Assembly: GCA_023091665.1 (NCBI GenBank)
Contig: JALJCQ010000001.1
Span: 682,001 to 746,000 of the forward strand
Source: Pythium myriotylum
Taxonomy: Eukaryota; Oomycota; Peronosporomycetes; Pythiales; Pythiaceae
DNA: 64,000 nucleotides
Direction of reading: 5' to 3'
Positions 35,243 to 46,727 of the stretch are shown one piece after another; position 1 is the stretch's first letter, and each line of letters starts with the position of its first letter. The notes under the pieces were generated by a model that was given only the letters and a program-made list of their open reading frames with translations, had not been told where the DNA came from and searched no databases. The position numbers were made by a program, and so were the translations under genes.

Positions 35243-37125
35243 CTATGGCTTGTACACCGTCGGGAAGACGGGTTTCGGCTGCTTCTTCAAGCACGACTGG
35301 TCGATCTTCGCCACGTCTCCATCGCTCATCACGTACTGCTTGACGATCGAGTTGCGGCACGGCATCACCACACTCTCGTGGGTCGCCTCGCCGCGACAGT
35401 GGCTGCCGTATTTGAACATCACCGACAGCTTCCCGCGACCGCCCTGCAGCTTGTCCAGCATGATGTCGCCATGCTCGGCCGGGGTACGGAAGTCGAGCCC
35501 TCCCGTGAGCATGAGGACACTCGTCGAGTCGGATAGCTTGAGCGGCGCGTCGTAGTATTTATCGATCTGGTAGTAGAAGGTGGGGCTATCGGGAAGCAGA
35601 GGCTTGATCTGTTGGCAGATCTCCTCGTTGCTTCCAGTGGAGCGACAGTACTCCGGTGCATACCCGTAAAGGTCGAGGTCGTTCTTGTATTCGTCCACAT
35701 ACTCAGCAACGAGTGGCGTCGTCTGACCGAAGGGACTGGCGTGGTAAATGCTCTTGAGCTCGTCGATAGACGGTGGTGGCCCGTAGAGCTCCGATCCGAT
35801 CAGCAAGTTTCCTAGTAACTGGTTCGCTTGACGAAGAGGGTCGACAACGTCGGGCGAGTCGCTGCCACGGCGGTCCTGAAGGCGACGAGTGATGCGCGTT
35901 GCATTTGCTGATGTTTCATTAGACGCGCTGAGGGATTGACCGTAGAATGGGTCAAACATCGGCCCGATCGCGTCGAGATCAGCCTGGGAGCAAGTTTTCA
36001 ACTTGGCGAATGCGAGTGGAATGTTTTCCACGTAGCCTGTTCCGTAGATCCAGAAGGACTGAGTGAGTCCGCGCAGTGCATCCGAAGGCCGTGTCCACAG
36101 GTTCTGGATAAGAAACTGCGAGCACAAGTTGGTCTCGACCTCGTCATCTAGCTTCTTGTAGAGCTCAAGCACCTCATCGACGACGGTATCGCGAGATTTG
36201 AACTTGAGCGGACACTCGGGATCGTCGAAGCAGGCCTCCAGCAAGCGTCGCGTTGGTTCACGCAAGAGCTCATCTTCTCGAGACCACTGGGTCTGGATCT
36301 TGTCGTGTTTGGTTGTGATCACACTCATGCCTTCGAAGATGTAGCCCTTGATGCCAGACGGCTGGAGCTGAATAAGTCGCTGCGCGACCGTCGTGCCGTA
36401 GCTGAATCCATGTACGTAGACGTCTTCGTTGGGCTGGAGACCTTCGATGATAGCCTTGTGGTCCATGGCGACGCTGGTGATGGAGAAGGCTGCGGCTTTG
36501 TTTTTGTATTGGAAGTTGAGGTCCTTGAGACAAGCAGGCATCTCTTCTTCCATGATTCTGTTCGCGTAGTTCCATGGGTTTTGGATGCTGCCATCCGTGT
36601 CGACCTGAGCGGCCACACACTGGAGGTAGTTGCTGCGACCAGTGCCCCGCTGGTCCATCGTGTAGACACTGACGGTTCCGTTGAGATCCTTGTAGGTTGA
36701 GTACATCAACGGCTCCACTACAAAGCATCACTGTCAGTCACGTGTCAGGAACGACTCCAAAATTCTTCGGTGAACGTACGAGATGTCGATGGCTGCGAGG
36801 GACCTCCCTGGACGAACCAGATCGCCTTGGGTTTCTTGTCCGATTGCGTGGCGTCGTTCTTGGCGACCATGCGCTTGACGAACACATGCATCTTCTCGCC
36901 GTCATCGGTGCAGAGTCCGTCGTAGCACATGGGTAGCGGCACTTGCGCGCACTCGAACTTGGGCTTCTCGCCGACGGGGATCCGGTAGTCGGGGACATCG
37001 CCGACTCCATCGGATTCACGTGGCTTGGTCGTTGGTCCGCAAGGGTACCATCCGTTAATGTCGATGGCCTGAGCTGTGGAGACAGCCGTGGCGAGGATCG
37101 CGGCGAAAAAGAAAGCGTGCTTCAT
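35243..37125 (-). CDS. Secreted serine hydrolase, peptidase S33 / TAP-like, copy A
   Basis: An alpha/beta hydrolase of the tripeptidyl-aminopeptidase-like S33 group, probably an extracellular or vacuolar peptidase. Exons 37125-36780 and 36717-35243 (62-nt intron) give 606 residues. A signal peptide (MKHAFFFAAILATAVSTAQA) leads to IDINGWYPCGP. VQGGPSQPS is the oxyanion-side strand and DQRGTGRSNYLQC is the family's DxRGxGxS segment. The nucleophile is Ser221 in GFSYGTT, the acid Asp524 in TGGLDFRTP, and the base His555 in GSHC. All catalytic residues are intact. The region is mirrored by an almost identical copy at 39414-41296 in the opposite orientation. It differs from copy B at residue 334 (Thr instead of Ile) and at residues 3-4. 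Confidence 0.9.
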
Positions 37126-38530
37126 GGAGACAGTGGTCGGTGTTGCTTGTAGTGAAAGAAGGTGAAACGAATTGTGGTCTTCAGATAACCCTGACAATTC
37201 CAGGCGTCCTACAACCCTTCTTGGATTGCTGGAGATAACCTTGCAATTTTGCAAACGGCCTCACGACAAACTCCGCTCACATCACGACGATATGACAGGT
37301 CTAGTCGAGCGCAAGAGTCACACGCACCCAACCCGCAGGTTTGAGACGGCTATCCACACGAGGAATTCGGACGATGCGACGTCGGCGAAGTGCGCAGATC
37401 TTGATGGGAAAGATGATGGGTAATGGTGACAGTGTCGGCGTGTGCGGTTGAAGAGTTTGCACTGTCTTCAATGACGTACATCACCATTGGGTTCATTGCA
37501 CGTTCTGTGGTCAAGGCCTATTTTTGTGCACTTCATCGAAGTCGTTGACTAAAGCTTCGAATTGAGTCGCATGGATGCACCTCAAAGAATTGTTAGTGAA
37601 GTTCGCTTGCGCTTGAATCCATTATTGGGTGTAAGAGTCATACGCCCCAAACCAAATACAGGCTTTGGCAGTTTGACAGCATCAACATACAGCGAACCAA
37701 GTCCCATCGAATAGGGCACTTTGATGTCGTGGGTAAATGTGATACTGAAACCCTGGCCACTTTGAGCCAGTCCCATGGCTCGTGGCGATGGGTGCTGTTG
37801 AAGGTACACGAAGTGGCTCCAGCTGTACAACTTCCTCAAATCATAGCCAACATTTTATGGACAGATTGACTAGTCCTCGGCTAATCCACGTTTCCGATCC
37901 AAGTTCGGTCACGTGCGCGGGACTAAGAAAGAGACGCAAGGACTGTTGGGCTTCAGTCTATGGCTTTCCATGAGCACTACCGAAAGAGGCCGAGTGGGTC
38001 ATTATTAAATGAGGAATCCGTGATGTGAGCGGAAGCAGGACTATGTCGTATGTTCAGCGAATGACTCCTTGACGAGTAGGGTGAGTTTCGATGCATGCCA
38101 TTATTGATTAGAATACGTGTCGCGTGTAAAAGTGAGCGGGTGGAGCTATGAGAGCAAAACACAGAGAAATCGATGCGGCGGTGTTAGTGCCGATTAGCCT
38201 GGGTGAATGACGTGCCCAGATTCCTGTAGCGTGGCAGTGCAGCGTGTTGATAAAACTCGCGAAAACGTTTCGCTAAGAAGCGTCATGAAATCAAGCAGTT
38301 AGTGCCGTGTCACCACGCCGAAGGATGCGATGGAAGCACGCACTCGGAAACAATATTGCACATAAAGTCGCGTGATGAGCGATATGTGCATTGGGTCAAA
38401 GTCGAAGGGTTCTGTCCGTCAGAGAAGTGTACCTTGTGAGATTAGGACGAGAGTCACCCCTTTCCAAGCTCCTTCCTTCGTGTAGGAGTCTGAACGCAGC
38501 TGCGTCTGCAGGTTGCGAGAGGACAGGCTT

Positions 38531-38589
38531 GTCTCTTTCACTGCCAGCGCATATCATAATATGACATGCGCTGGCAGTGTGAGAGAGAC
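38531..38589. repeat. Imperfect ~23-bp hairpin
   Basis: Left arm 38531-38552 and right arm 38566-38589 pair over gtctct/agagac and over the 14-bp core cactgccagcgcat, with a 2-nt bulge between. Confidence 0.9.
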
Positions 38590-38624
38590 GATCCAGTGCA
38601 GAATAATATTCTGCACTGGATCGT
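38588..38624. repeat. Perfect 18-bp hairpin with 1-nt loop
   Basis: Arms 38588-38605 and 38607-38624 (acgatccagtgcagaata type) are fully complementary. It abuts the previous hairpin. Confidence 0.95.
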
Positions 38625-39413
38625 CCGGATGGACACGCAGATGAAGTCTCCTACGTTTCTGCAGGGTGATCTATGCAAAGTGTCCCACTGAAGTTCTTTC
38701 AATGAAATGGTGTGCTTGTCGAAGGACTGGTGAGGTCGTGCGCCACACTTTTTTGTACACGAAGCCTTTCAGTGGGTCTGAGCCCGCAACTCACATCCTG
38801 GAGAATGATCGTTGCCATGGCGAACAAACCGAGCGTCCCGACCTGCAAATGGACGAAACGAACGAAGCAATCAAAGCAACTCCGTACCGTGCCCATGTTT
38901 CAACTAACGAAATTGACACCTGCTGATCATAAAGTCGACGCGCAAAATGCATGGTGTTGTTAGCTTCGAGTATCATAGAGCCAGCACAGGAAGACGCCAA
39001 GCATGCAATTCTTACTGCACGTTTGCGCACAGCAATGGGTCCATAGTGGCTTCAGTTGGACAGCGATCCGTGCGACTCAGACACCCATTTCATGTGATAT
39101 GTAATGCTGACAGATTACGTTCCCACTGAAAACGGCGATACAGGTGAGAGAGAAGAGCCCGCAGTGGAAGGAACTCGGAGTGTGTACAGTACTCACCCCA
39201 CCCGTCTTCCAAAGTGAATAACACATTACATGCAACTGCACGACGTCGTCGTGTGATTTTGTTTCCCACCCCGTGCTTCCATGACAAATTTCGGGCACAC
39301 CATCACGACGCTGACGATTTCGACACCCTAAGATCCTTCCTTCTGTCTCCTCACAATTCTTTCAGCTCGATTCCCACCAAGCCATATTGCTCCAACACCG
39401 TCCATTCTCAACA

Positions 39414-41296
39414 ATGAAGAACGGTTTCTTTTTCGCCGCGATCCTCGCCACGGCTGTCTCCACAGCTCAGGCCATCGACATTAACGGATGGTACCCTTGC
39501 GGACCAACGACCAAGCCACGTGAATCCGATGGAGTCGGCGATGTCCCCGACTACCGGATCCCCGTCGGCGAGAAGCCCAAGTTCGAGTGCGCGCAAGTGC
39601 CGCTACCCATGTGCTACGACGGACTCTGCACCGATGACGGCGAGAAGATGCATGTGTTCGTCAAGCGCATGGTCGCCAAGAACGACGCCACGCAATCGGA
39701 CAAGAAACCCAAGGCGATCTGGTTCGTCCAGGGAGGTCCCTCGCAGCCATCGACATCTCGTGCGTTCACCGAAGAATTTTGGAGTCGTTCCTGACACGTG
39801 ACTGACAGTGATGCTTTGTAGTGGAGCCGTTGATGTACTCAACCTACAAGGATCTCAACGGAACCGTCAGTGTCTACACGATGGACCAGCGGGGCACTGG
39901 TCGCAGCAACTACCTCCAGTGTGTGGCCGCTCAGGTCGACACGGATGGCAGCATCCAAAACCCATGGAACTACGCGAACAGAATCATGGAAGAAGAGATG
40001 CCTGCTTGTCTCAAGGACCTCAACTTCCAATACAAAAACAAAGCCGCAGCCTTCTCCATCACCAGCGTCGCCATGGACCACAAGGCTATCATCGAAGGTC
40101 TCCAGCCCAACGAAGACGTCTACGTACATGGATTCAGCTACGGCACGACGGTCGCGCAGCGACTTATTCAGCTCCAGCCGTCTGGCATCAAGGGCTACAT
40201 CTTCGAAGGCATGAGTGTGATCACAACCAAACACGACAAGATCCAGACCCAGTGGTCTCGAGAAGATGAGCTCTTGCGTGAACCAACGCGACGCTTGCTG
40301 GAGGCCTGCTTCGACGATCCCGAGTGTCCGCTCAAGTTCAAATCTCGCGATACCGTCGTCGATGAGGTGCTTGAGCTCTACAAGAAGCTAGATGACGAGG
40401 TCGAGACCAACTTGTGCTCGCAGTTTCTTATCCAGAACCTGTGGACACGGCCTTCGGATGCACTGCGCGGACTCATTCAGTCCTTCTGGATCTACGGAAC
40501 AGGCTACGTGGAAAACATTCCACTCGCATTCGCCAAGTTGAAAACTTGCTCCCAGGCTGATCTCGACGCGATCGGGCCGATGTTTGACCCATTCTACGGT
40601 CAATCCCTCAGCGCGTCTAATGAAACATCAGCAAATGCAACGCGCATCACTCGTCGCCTTCAGGACCGCCGTGGCAGCGACTCGCCCGACGTTGTCGACC
40701 CTCTTCGTCAAGCGAACCAGTTACTAGGAAACTTGCTGATCGGATCGGAGCTCTACGGGCCACCACCGTCTATCGACGAGCTCAAGAGCATTTACCACGC
40801 CAGTCCCTTCGGTCAGACGACGCCACTCGTTGCTGAGTATGTGGACGAATACAAGAACGACCTCGACCTTTACGGGTATGCACCGGAGTACTGTCGCTCC
40901 ACTGGAAGCAACGAGGAGATCTGCCAACAGATCAAGCCTCTGCTTCCCGATAGCCCCACCTTCTACTACCAGATCGATAAATACTACGACGCGCCGCTCA
41001 AGCTATCCGACTCGACGAGTGTCCTCATGCTCACGGGAGGGCTCGACTTCCGTACCCCGGCCGAGCATGGCGACATCATGCTGGACAAGCTGCAGGGCGG
41101 TCGCGGGAAGCTGTCGGTGATGTTCAAATACGGCAGCCACTGTCGCGGCGAGGCGACCCACGAGAGTGTGGTGATGCCGTGCCGCAACTCGATCGTCAAG
41201 CAGTACGTGATGAGCGATGGAGACGTGGCGAAGATCGACCAGTCGTGCTTGAAGAAGCAGCCGAAACCCGTCTTCCCGACGGTGTACAAGCCGTAG
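39414..41296 (+). CDS. Secreted serine hydrolase, peptidase S33 / TAP-like, copy B
   Basis: Exons 39414-39759 and 39822-41296 (62-nt intron, same position as in copy A) give 606 residues. The signal peptide differs slightly (MKNGFFFAAILATAVSTAQA). The GFSYGTT, GGLDFRTP and GSHC catalytic segments are identical to copy A. Residue 334 is Ile (DALRGLIQSF), Thr in copy A. The last sense codon differs by a synonymous change (CCG versus CCA). Because the 5' and 3' flanks differ completely from those of copy A, the two genes probably have independent regulation despite near-identical products. Confidence 0.9.
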
Positions 41297-41641
41297 ACAA
41301 TTTCCTGCTCATCGAGAGCTCGGCCAAACCTCAACTTTTTCACCATTGAATACAACAATGTACATCCTCGCTGCACGAAACGGTGCATCACGTTATGATT
41401 TGTGCGATAGCTCGGACATCCGCCCCTGCTTCATCGAAAACATTGGATATCTATGAGAAAGGCCATATCATCCATGTGAGCACGTTTTGTAGGCTGTGGT
41501 GTCACAGAGAATGCAGTCCAACCTCTGCTCTGAGTGCCGCCTTTGTGTCTTCGTCCAAACCGAGTTTCTTGTGACGGCTGAGGAAAGAAAGCGATTTTAT
41601 GTAATCTCCCAAAGAAAGCAGGCGCGAGTCAACCAAAAGGC
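41297..41641. other. Short spacer after hydrolase copy B
   Basis: No gene or repeat supported; it separates two convergent genes. Confidence 0.5.
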
Positions 41642-43215
41642 TCACCAGTTTGCCAGCTCAGACTCGTTTCGAAGTATGGCATCCTTTAGCATCTGGACTC
41701 GTCTGGATGCCTCAACGTAGTTCGCAGACACGAGAATAGTCTGGTCAATAACAAGAGTTGAGCGAAACTCTCTAAGCAAGCACAATCTTGCACGAGAAAC
41801 CCCACCTCACGTACTGATTTCTTGTCCCTCCAATCGGTCACGTAGGCGAGGAATAGCTCTGAGTCGAGGGATGTTTCGAAGTTCAACTTTAGAGCACTTG
41901 AGTAGACAAAGAAGAGGTCCTGACTCCGCGACGTGTGAGCAACAGCAGACATCAGAGGAACTCAAACTAGTTACCCGGCTGGCTGCAACCTCGAACAACT
42001 GAATCTGGTGGATGAACGACGACGCATCTCCAAGTGCACTGATATCACCACAACGCACGTTGAATTCACACCCAACTTTGCTACTAGACTGCAACAGCAA
42101 ACCTTTCAAGATCATCTCCATGATGCTTCAGCCTCTCAGCGAGCGAAACAAAAGCTTCGATCTCTTTCCGATCATCAGCACTGAGACCTGATCCATCCTC
42201 CACCTTGGCGTTCCTGCACGAATGGCCTCAATAACTTGTGGTTATTCTCTCATGGTTTACAGCCAAGCCAGTACTTACGCAGCGGAGATGGGTAGACAAG
42301 CATCCAGATGCGGTCGCAGCATCTCAACCAGCGTTTGTTCGATGGCGTCCATCTCGTGCTTAAGTTGCTTTTCCTCTATGATCGACGGATCTACGGCAAC
42401 GCGAGCCGCCTGAGACATATCGCTGCCTCACATCTCCCCTCGGCTCTCGCTTACCGAGAAGCGCACTTTTGTAATCCTCAAGCAGACGCCGTTTCCTCTC
42501 CTCGAAATTGCCTATCTGCGACGTGTTTGCTGTGTTCACGATGGCCAGGACTTGATCCACGAGCCACACGAGATGCTACACGACTCGATCGGTTATCGCT
42601 AATGCTCACTGACAGTTGACTCAGACACCCCGTACCTCTCGTTTCTCGCGCAGCATGGAGGTCGTCGGCCGCGCCGCCTCCATCGCCGTCTCAAGTGCCC
42701 GGACATTGCGCTCCAGCGCCTTCATGACGTCGCTCGCGAGTTCTCGCGCGACGTAATACTCCTCCGCGTCCATCGGCACCGTCCAGAACTGCTTCACGCC
42801 GGACTCCTGCGTGAACTCGCGCAGCGCTCGCGCAAAGGCCTCGAGCACCTACTTCCAGCATGACATCATCGTGCACGTCTCAATGGACAGAATATCAATC
42901 TCTGGCTCTTGGCGCTTGCGCACGCACCGTGTCACCCAGGAAGATCGGCACGGAGGCAGTGAGCTGCTTCAGACGCGCGTAGACGGCCTCGGCGATGTCG
43001 TGGAACGTCGTCTTCCTGGTCGGCGTGCGCGGCTGCGGTCGGCTCGCGTCGCGGCTGCGCAGCGCGCCCAGAAGCAGCGATTCCGCGCGCTGCAGCGAGC
43101 GCACGGCGTCGCGCAGACTGGCGACCGTGTCGACGAGCAGGAAGCGGTGGCGGCGCACGAGCAGCAGCTCATACTGGCGCACGAGCATCTCGCGAGGCGA
43201 TCCGTCCGAGGCCAT
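41642..43215 (-). CDS. Unknown multi-exon helical/coiled-coil protein
   Basis: A start at 43215 (MASDGSPREMLVRQYELLL) and eight exons can be assembled: 43215-42928, 42848-42636, 42575 to about 42455, about 42426-42279, 42213-42103, 42038-41975, 41896-41811 and 41771-41642. All joins close in phase except the one near 42455-42427. There the apparent intron is only 28 nt, or 41 nt from an alternative donor, so that boundary is unreliable. The product of about 385 residues is helical throughout: FHDIAEAVYARLKQLTASVPIFLG, FTQESGVKQFWTVPMDAEEYY, VWLVDQVLAIVN, SGLSADDRKEIEAFVSLAERL and a C-terminal VEASRRVQMLKDAI. It has no TM segment or signal. I do not recognise the family. Confidence 0.6.
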
Positions 43216-43532
43216 GCTGGGAATCCATGGAAATGGGAAAATCCTGATTTGGGAGAAGCAGATAAAGGAAAGTTAATTGATTTTAGGCAGAATTCGAATT
43301 TGGCGGGACCAAAAAAAAATATAATTGAGCGGAATTCATGAAAGGCAGCCGGATGGAATCCAGTGGGGAGGAGATGAGCCACGCGCGTGGGCTGTGTATC
43401 AGATCCGTCGACCTTCGTGGGCGTTCATGCGTGCGGCATCAGCGCCGGCCGGTCTGGTCAACATGAACAAACCACGCGAAATCGCAGGAGGGCCGAGATA
43501 AATATCGGAGACCGTGTTGTGGGCAACGTTAG
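43216..43532. other. Spacer before the LicD-type array
   Basis: No gene supported. It includes an A9 run at about 43308-43316. Confidence 0.5.
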
Positions 43533-44312
43533 CTAGCTAGGCGTCATGTAGTGTGGGCCGTACATGTGCTCGAGGTATTTGGCTGCTTCGCGCGGACACT
43601 TGAGCGTGTGGCCTTCGAACGAACAGTTCACGAGCGGGTAGACCCACGAGCGCGGCACTTTAAAGTGCCGGTACTGGCCAACGTAGGGGCACGCGGCGCA
43701 ACGCTTGAAGCAGACCGACGGCAGCGGGCCGACAGTCTCCTCTGGCCAGTCGAGGAACGCGAAGACGTCGGCGTACAGACCGGTCGCCTTGTGGGTTACG
43801 CGCACGGGCAATTTGTCGTCGCGCGTCGAGCCCGGATGGAGAGGGCTGCTCCAGACGTCGATAGTGTAGCCTTCCGGGAACGCGACGGCGTGTGTGCGAA
43901 GGTACTGGAGCCCGGCTGCGTCGATGCCGAGGTCGACGTCGTCGTCGTGGCGGATCACACCGCGCTCGCGGAACGCGCCCAGCAGCGTGCCGCTCTCGAG
44001 AAAGTAGGTGATGTTGTGGGCCTGGAACACGGCGGCCGTCGTGAGCGCGAGGTCGCGAAGCACGCCGGCGACCTCGCGGTCCGAGAGACAGAGGTAGTAG
44101 TTGTCACGACCCACGAAGCGCTGGTCGCGATGGCTCAGGTTCTCGCAGTTAAGCCGGTACCAGACGACCGAGTGGATCTCGACGTGCCAGAGCACCGCGA
44201 CGACCAGCAGCAAGACGAGTGCCGAGGCGGAGCGAGGCACACGCGACGTCGGTGGTGCGCGACGGCGCTTGAAGGCGACGCCACGCGGCGCCTGGGCTTC
44301 GAGATCGACCAT
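43533..44312 (-). CDS. LicD/fukutin-family transferase, paralogue 1
   Basis: An intronless 259-residue type II membrane protein, the shortest of eleven paralogues. The layout is a basic N terminus, one TM segment at about residues 30-47 and then the LicD-type domain. HNITYFLESGTLLGAFRE begins at about residue 99 and runs into the metal-binding acidic motif HDDDVDLGID (122-131). A substrate-side VRVTHKATGLYADVFAFLDW follows. The C-terminal part has the array's signature: C-x3-C-x2-C (CFKRCAAC), then FKVPRSWVYPLVNC and LKCPREAAKYLEHMYG..YMTP. LicD relatives transfer phosphocholine, ribitol-phosphate or related groups to glycans. Donor and acceptor here are unknown. It is separated from the main + strand run by 1.4 kb. 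Confidence 0.88.
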   Translation of the reverse strand: MVDLEAQAPRGVAFKRRRAPPTSRVPRSASALVLLLVVAVLWHVEIHSVVWYRLNCENLSHRDQRFVGRDNYYLCLSDREVAGVLRDLALTTAAVFQAHNITYFLESGTLLGAFRERGVIRHDDDVDLGIDAAGLQYLRTHAVAFPEGYTIDVWSSPLHPGSTRDDKLPVRVTHKATGLYADVFAFLDWPEETVGPLPSVCFKRCAACPYVGQYRHFKVPRSWVYPLVNCSFEGHTLKCPREAAKYLEHMYGPHYMTPS

Positions 44313-45038
44313 TTTTTGGAGGAGGCTTCGTCGAGAAATGCGAAGTGGGAAGGTCGCTGACTTGTGGCGTCAACCCGTGCGACAGCGACAGAGGGCGTAA
44401 TACAGCAGAGTGAGGCTCTTCTCATAATCTCGACTCATCACCTGACGGATCGCAGTCGCGTCGCCCAATGGATCGCGTCGATGAGTACAAATCCAGCGTG
44501 GCGACCATTCGCAAAGTCGCATTCTCAGGTATCGAGGCGTTTGCCTGCATTTGGACGAGAGAGATCCATGCCCAGACGCTCAACGCGCGGAAGATTTTGA
44601 TACCGGACGTTTTGCTCGTATCCTCCGCGGGAGGAAGACGGGACGTCCACGTCGTCCAATTGTTCTGCAGAGTCGGGCTCGCTGCTGCATCCGAATTCGC
44701 CCGCTCTTCAACCGCGGGCTCGTTCGGATCCAGCGATGCAACCGCCACGTCATTGGCCCACGAGCCGTCACCGGAGACTCGTTTTCGCCCATCGCACGCC
44801 ACCGTAGGATACCCACCGATCGGGCGGAACCGCCGCCCACCGCAATCATTCATATTTTTGGTCAACTGTGCTCAGTAAAAGAACGAAAGCGACCCACCCA
44901 ATGGCGAGAGGCGGCATGAGGCCAGTGGAGAATCGCCATCTCGCGCTTTCACTTGTTCGCGACTGGTTGGATGTCGGCCACCAGTCGATTACAACTCGTA
45001 ATCGCGCATCCCACGGCTCGTAATCGCCTGTCCTCAAA

Positions 45039-45091
45039 ACAGCTACAGGTCCCTCGAATTAGGGTCCCTAATTCGAGGGACCTGTAGCTGT
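45039..45091. repeat. Perfect 26-bp hairpin with 1-nt loop
   Basis: Arms 45039-45064 and 45066-45091 pair without any mismatch around t45065. It is the longest perfect small hairpin in the window. Confidence 0.97.
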
Positions 45092-45112
45092 AATATGAGG
45101 GAGGTGCCCAGG

Positions 45113-45143
45113 GTGGTCCTAATTTGGTCCAGATTAGGACCAC
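45113..45143. repeat. 11-bp hairpin
   Basis: Arms gtggtcctaat (45113-45123) and attaggaccac (45133-45143) with a 9-nt loop, 21 bp from the previous hairpin. Confidence 0.85.
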
Positions 45144-45359
45144 TCTTGATCCAGGTCCTGCCTCCTATTATCCATTGAAATATCAGATTCCAAAGTTCAT
45201 CTGATCGCAATTTTTGGCCAGATGAACAAGAACCCCTCTCACAGACCCTGATCAGTCACAAGTGGGAACCCTATGACTGACTCTGGACAGTCCACTGTCT
45301 CTGACTCTCTCATCGTATGGTTGTTCCCCTTCCCTGAGCCCCATATTCAAGTAGGCACC

Positions 45360-45577
45360 TCACGTTCCCTCTAAGTTGAAACGCAAACCACTTTGATCTA
45401 GGGTCAGTACATCCAACTGCGCTGCAGCCGACGCCTGCGACTCGGAGGCCTCGTCCCGCGAAACAGAAGCATCCCAACGCGTTTCTATGGCAGCCTGCTT
45501 CCTCTCCGTCCTCGTCGACGGCTTTCTGCCACTTCCGCTCAGTTGTCTTCCTCTGGTTAACTTAATCGAGATCTCAG
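45360..45577 (-). pseudogene. Possible pogo/CENP-B-type transposase fragment
   Basis: A - strand frame with no start codon ends at a TGA (45362-45360). It contains LTRGRQLSGSGRKPS, which resembles the HTH-linker motif (RGRxLxGxGRKP) of pogo-like transposases. The residues after it do not match. A remnant at best. Confidence 0.3.
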
Positions 45578-45705
45578 TACACTGTCTACTTTGATATGCA
45601 AACTCGCTCGCTCCTCAAAATACGAGCTCCATCCCTCACCGTCTCACCTCCCCTCTTGCATCCACTCCCGATCCTGCCGCCTCCCGACTCAATTGGTCGC
45701 TCGCC

Positions 45706-46593
45706 ATGTTCAAGGACAAGCTCCGCCCGACGCCGCGTCCCGTGCTGCTGCTCGTTCTCTCGGCCGCCGCCATCGGCGCGCTCGTCGCCGTGCAATTTGG
45801 CGAGTTTTTCCACTGGATCACGATCGAGCAACGCCTCCGCGGACCGGCCTACGCCACGCTCATCCAGGAAGAGCTCATCGACCGACGCACAGACCCGGAT
45901 AGCAAGTCCGACACCGAGCTCGACAAGGCGCTCGCCATCAAGTACAACGAAGAATGCGTCAAGCTCGGCTCGGGCCACATGGAGCCCACGCTGCCGGCGC
46001 CGACGCGCTGCTTCTCGCGCAAAGAGGTGCAGGGCATCCTCACAGACCTCACGCTCGTCGCCAGCGCTGTGTTCACGAAGAACAACATTACTCACTTCCT
46101 GGACAGTGGCACACTTCTCGGCGCGGTACGCCACAAGGGACCGATCCCGTTTGACCAGGATGTCGACATCGGTATTGACGAGGCAGGCTACGAGAAGATC
46201 AAGTCGACACCCATTCTCTTCCCTCAGGAGTACACCCTCCATGTGTTCGACAGCCCATTGCATCCGAAGGGCTCTCGCTACATCCAGCTACCTGTGCGTT
46301 TGATCCATCGTGAATCGACGCTGTACTCGGACGTATTCGTGTACATTGATGCGGTGAACGAGCAGGGCGAGAAGGTGACGGGGCCGATGACCTCGGGGGC
46401 GTTCATCAATTGCAGAAAGTGCCCCAAGGTTGGCAAGAGCGAGAAGACGTTCCAAGTGCCGTACGACTGGATCTACCCACTGCAGCCTTGTCGCTTTGCA
46501 GGCTACGACCTCCTCTGCCCCAATCAGCCGACGAAGTACTTGCTCCATATGTTTGGGGAAAACTACATGACCCCCGAGGTGTTTCCATACTAA
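45706..46593 (+). CDS. LicD/fukutin-family transferase, paralogue 2
   Basis: An intronless 295-residue protein. One N-terminal TM segment spans about residues 12-31, after [12 protein letters not shown]. The luminal stem ([21 protein letters not shown]) is shared only with paralogue 3. The core is [36 protein letters not shown] at 126-160 (here Asp replaces the Glu of most paralogues in L-E-S-G). It is the closest of the array, with paralogue 3, to classical LicD, which has the same RHKG.IPWDDDIDIG layout. The C terminus keeps [23 protein letters not shown] and [13 protein letters not shown]. It shares a near-identical 197-nt tract with paralogue 3, whose ATG lies 134 bp after this stop. Confidence 0.9.
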   Translation: MFKDKLRPTPRPVLLLVLSAAAIGALVAVQFGEFFHWITIEQRLRGPAYATLIQEELIDRRTDPDSKSDTELDKALAIKYNEECVKLGSGHMEPTLPAPTRCFSRKEVQGILTDLTLVASAVFTKNNITHFLDSGTLLGAVRHKGPIPFDQDVDIGIDEAGYEKIKSTPILFPQEYTLHVFDSPLHPKGSRYIQLPVRLIHRESTLYSDVFVYIDAVNEQGEKVTGPMTSGAFINCRKCPKVGKSEKTFQVPYDWIYPLQPCRFAGYDLLCPNQPTKYLLHMFGENYMTPEVFPY

Positions 46594-46727
46594 AGGTCTG
46601 CGTCTTCTCACCAATTGTGGACTATCCGTAAACTCTGACTCTCTTGAACAACTGTCCTGTCGTCCTCGCCACCCACCAATGCCTCAACCCCTCGGCAAGG
46701 ATCAGTTGTCATCAGTCCGCAAAAGTC

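Larger units (their letters stand above)
37126..39413. other. 2.3-kb spacer between the inverted hydrolase genes
   Basis: It must hold both promoters. A possible gene remnant lies at 37582-37860 (-), with protein-like sequence (SHFVYLQQHPSPRAMGLAQ, GLGSLYVDAVKLPKPVFGLG) but stops upstream and no start that I trust. Two hairpins lie at 38531-38624. The rest shows no convincing coding signal. Confidence 0.5.
35243..41296. repeat. Head-to-head inverted duplication of the S33 hydrolase gene
   Basis: Two ~1.88-kb arms (35243-37125 and 39414-41296) are nearly identical through exon 1, intron and exon 2. The similarity ends abruptly at the stop codon and within about ten bases of the ATG. The 2.3-kb spacer and both outer flanks are unrelated. 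Confidence 0.95.
44313..45705. other. 1.4-kb spacer with possible ORF, hairpins and transposase-like remnant
   Basis: Opposed open frames at 44468-44878 (+) and 44422-44865 (-) lack family resemblance, and I do not call either a gene. Direct repeats of ctcgtaatcgc lie at 44996 and 45018. Hairpins at 45039-45143 and a - strand remnant at 45360-45577 are listed separately. Confidence 0.5.

Noticed and set aside
35243..41296. Inverted hydrolase copies as a simple assembly duplication
   Set aside because: Flanks on all four sides differ and the copies have real differences (residues 3-4 and 334, intron base), so two loci are more likely.
44422..44878. Opposed ORFs between LicD paralogues 1 and 2
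   Set aside because: Both strands are open, neither has domains, and GC-rich DNA alone can give this; left uncalled.
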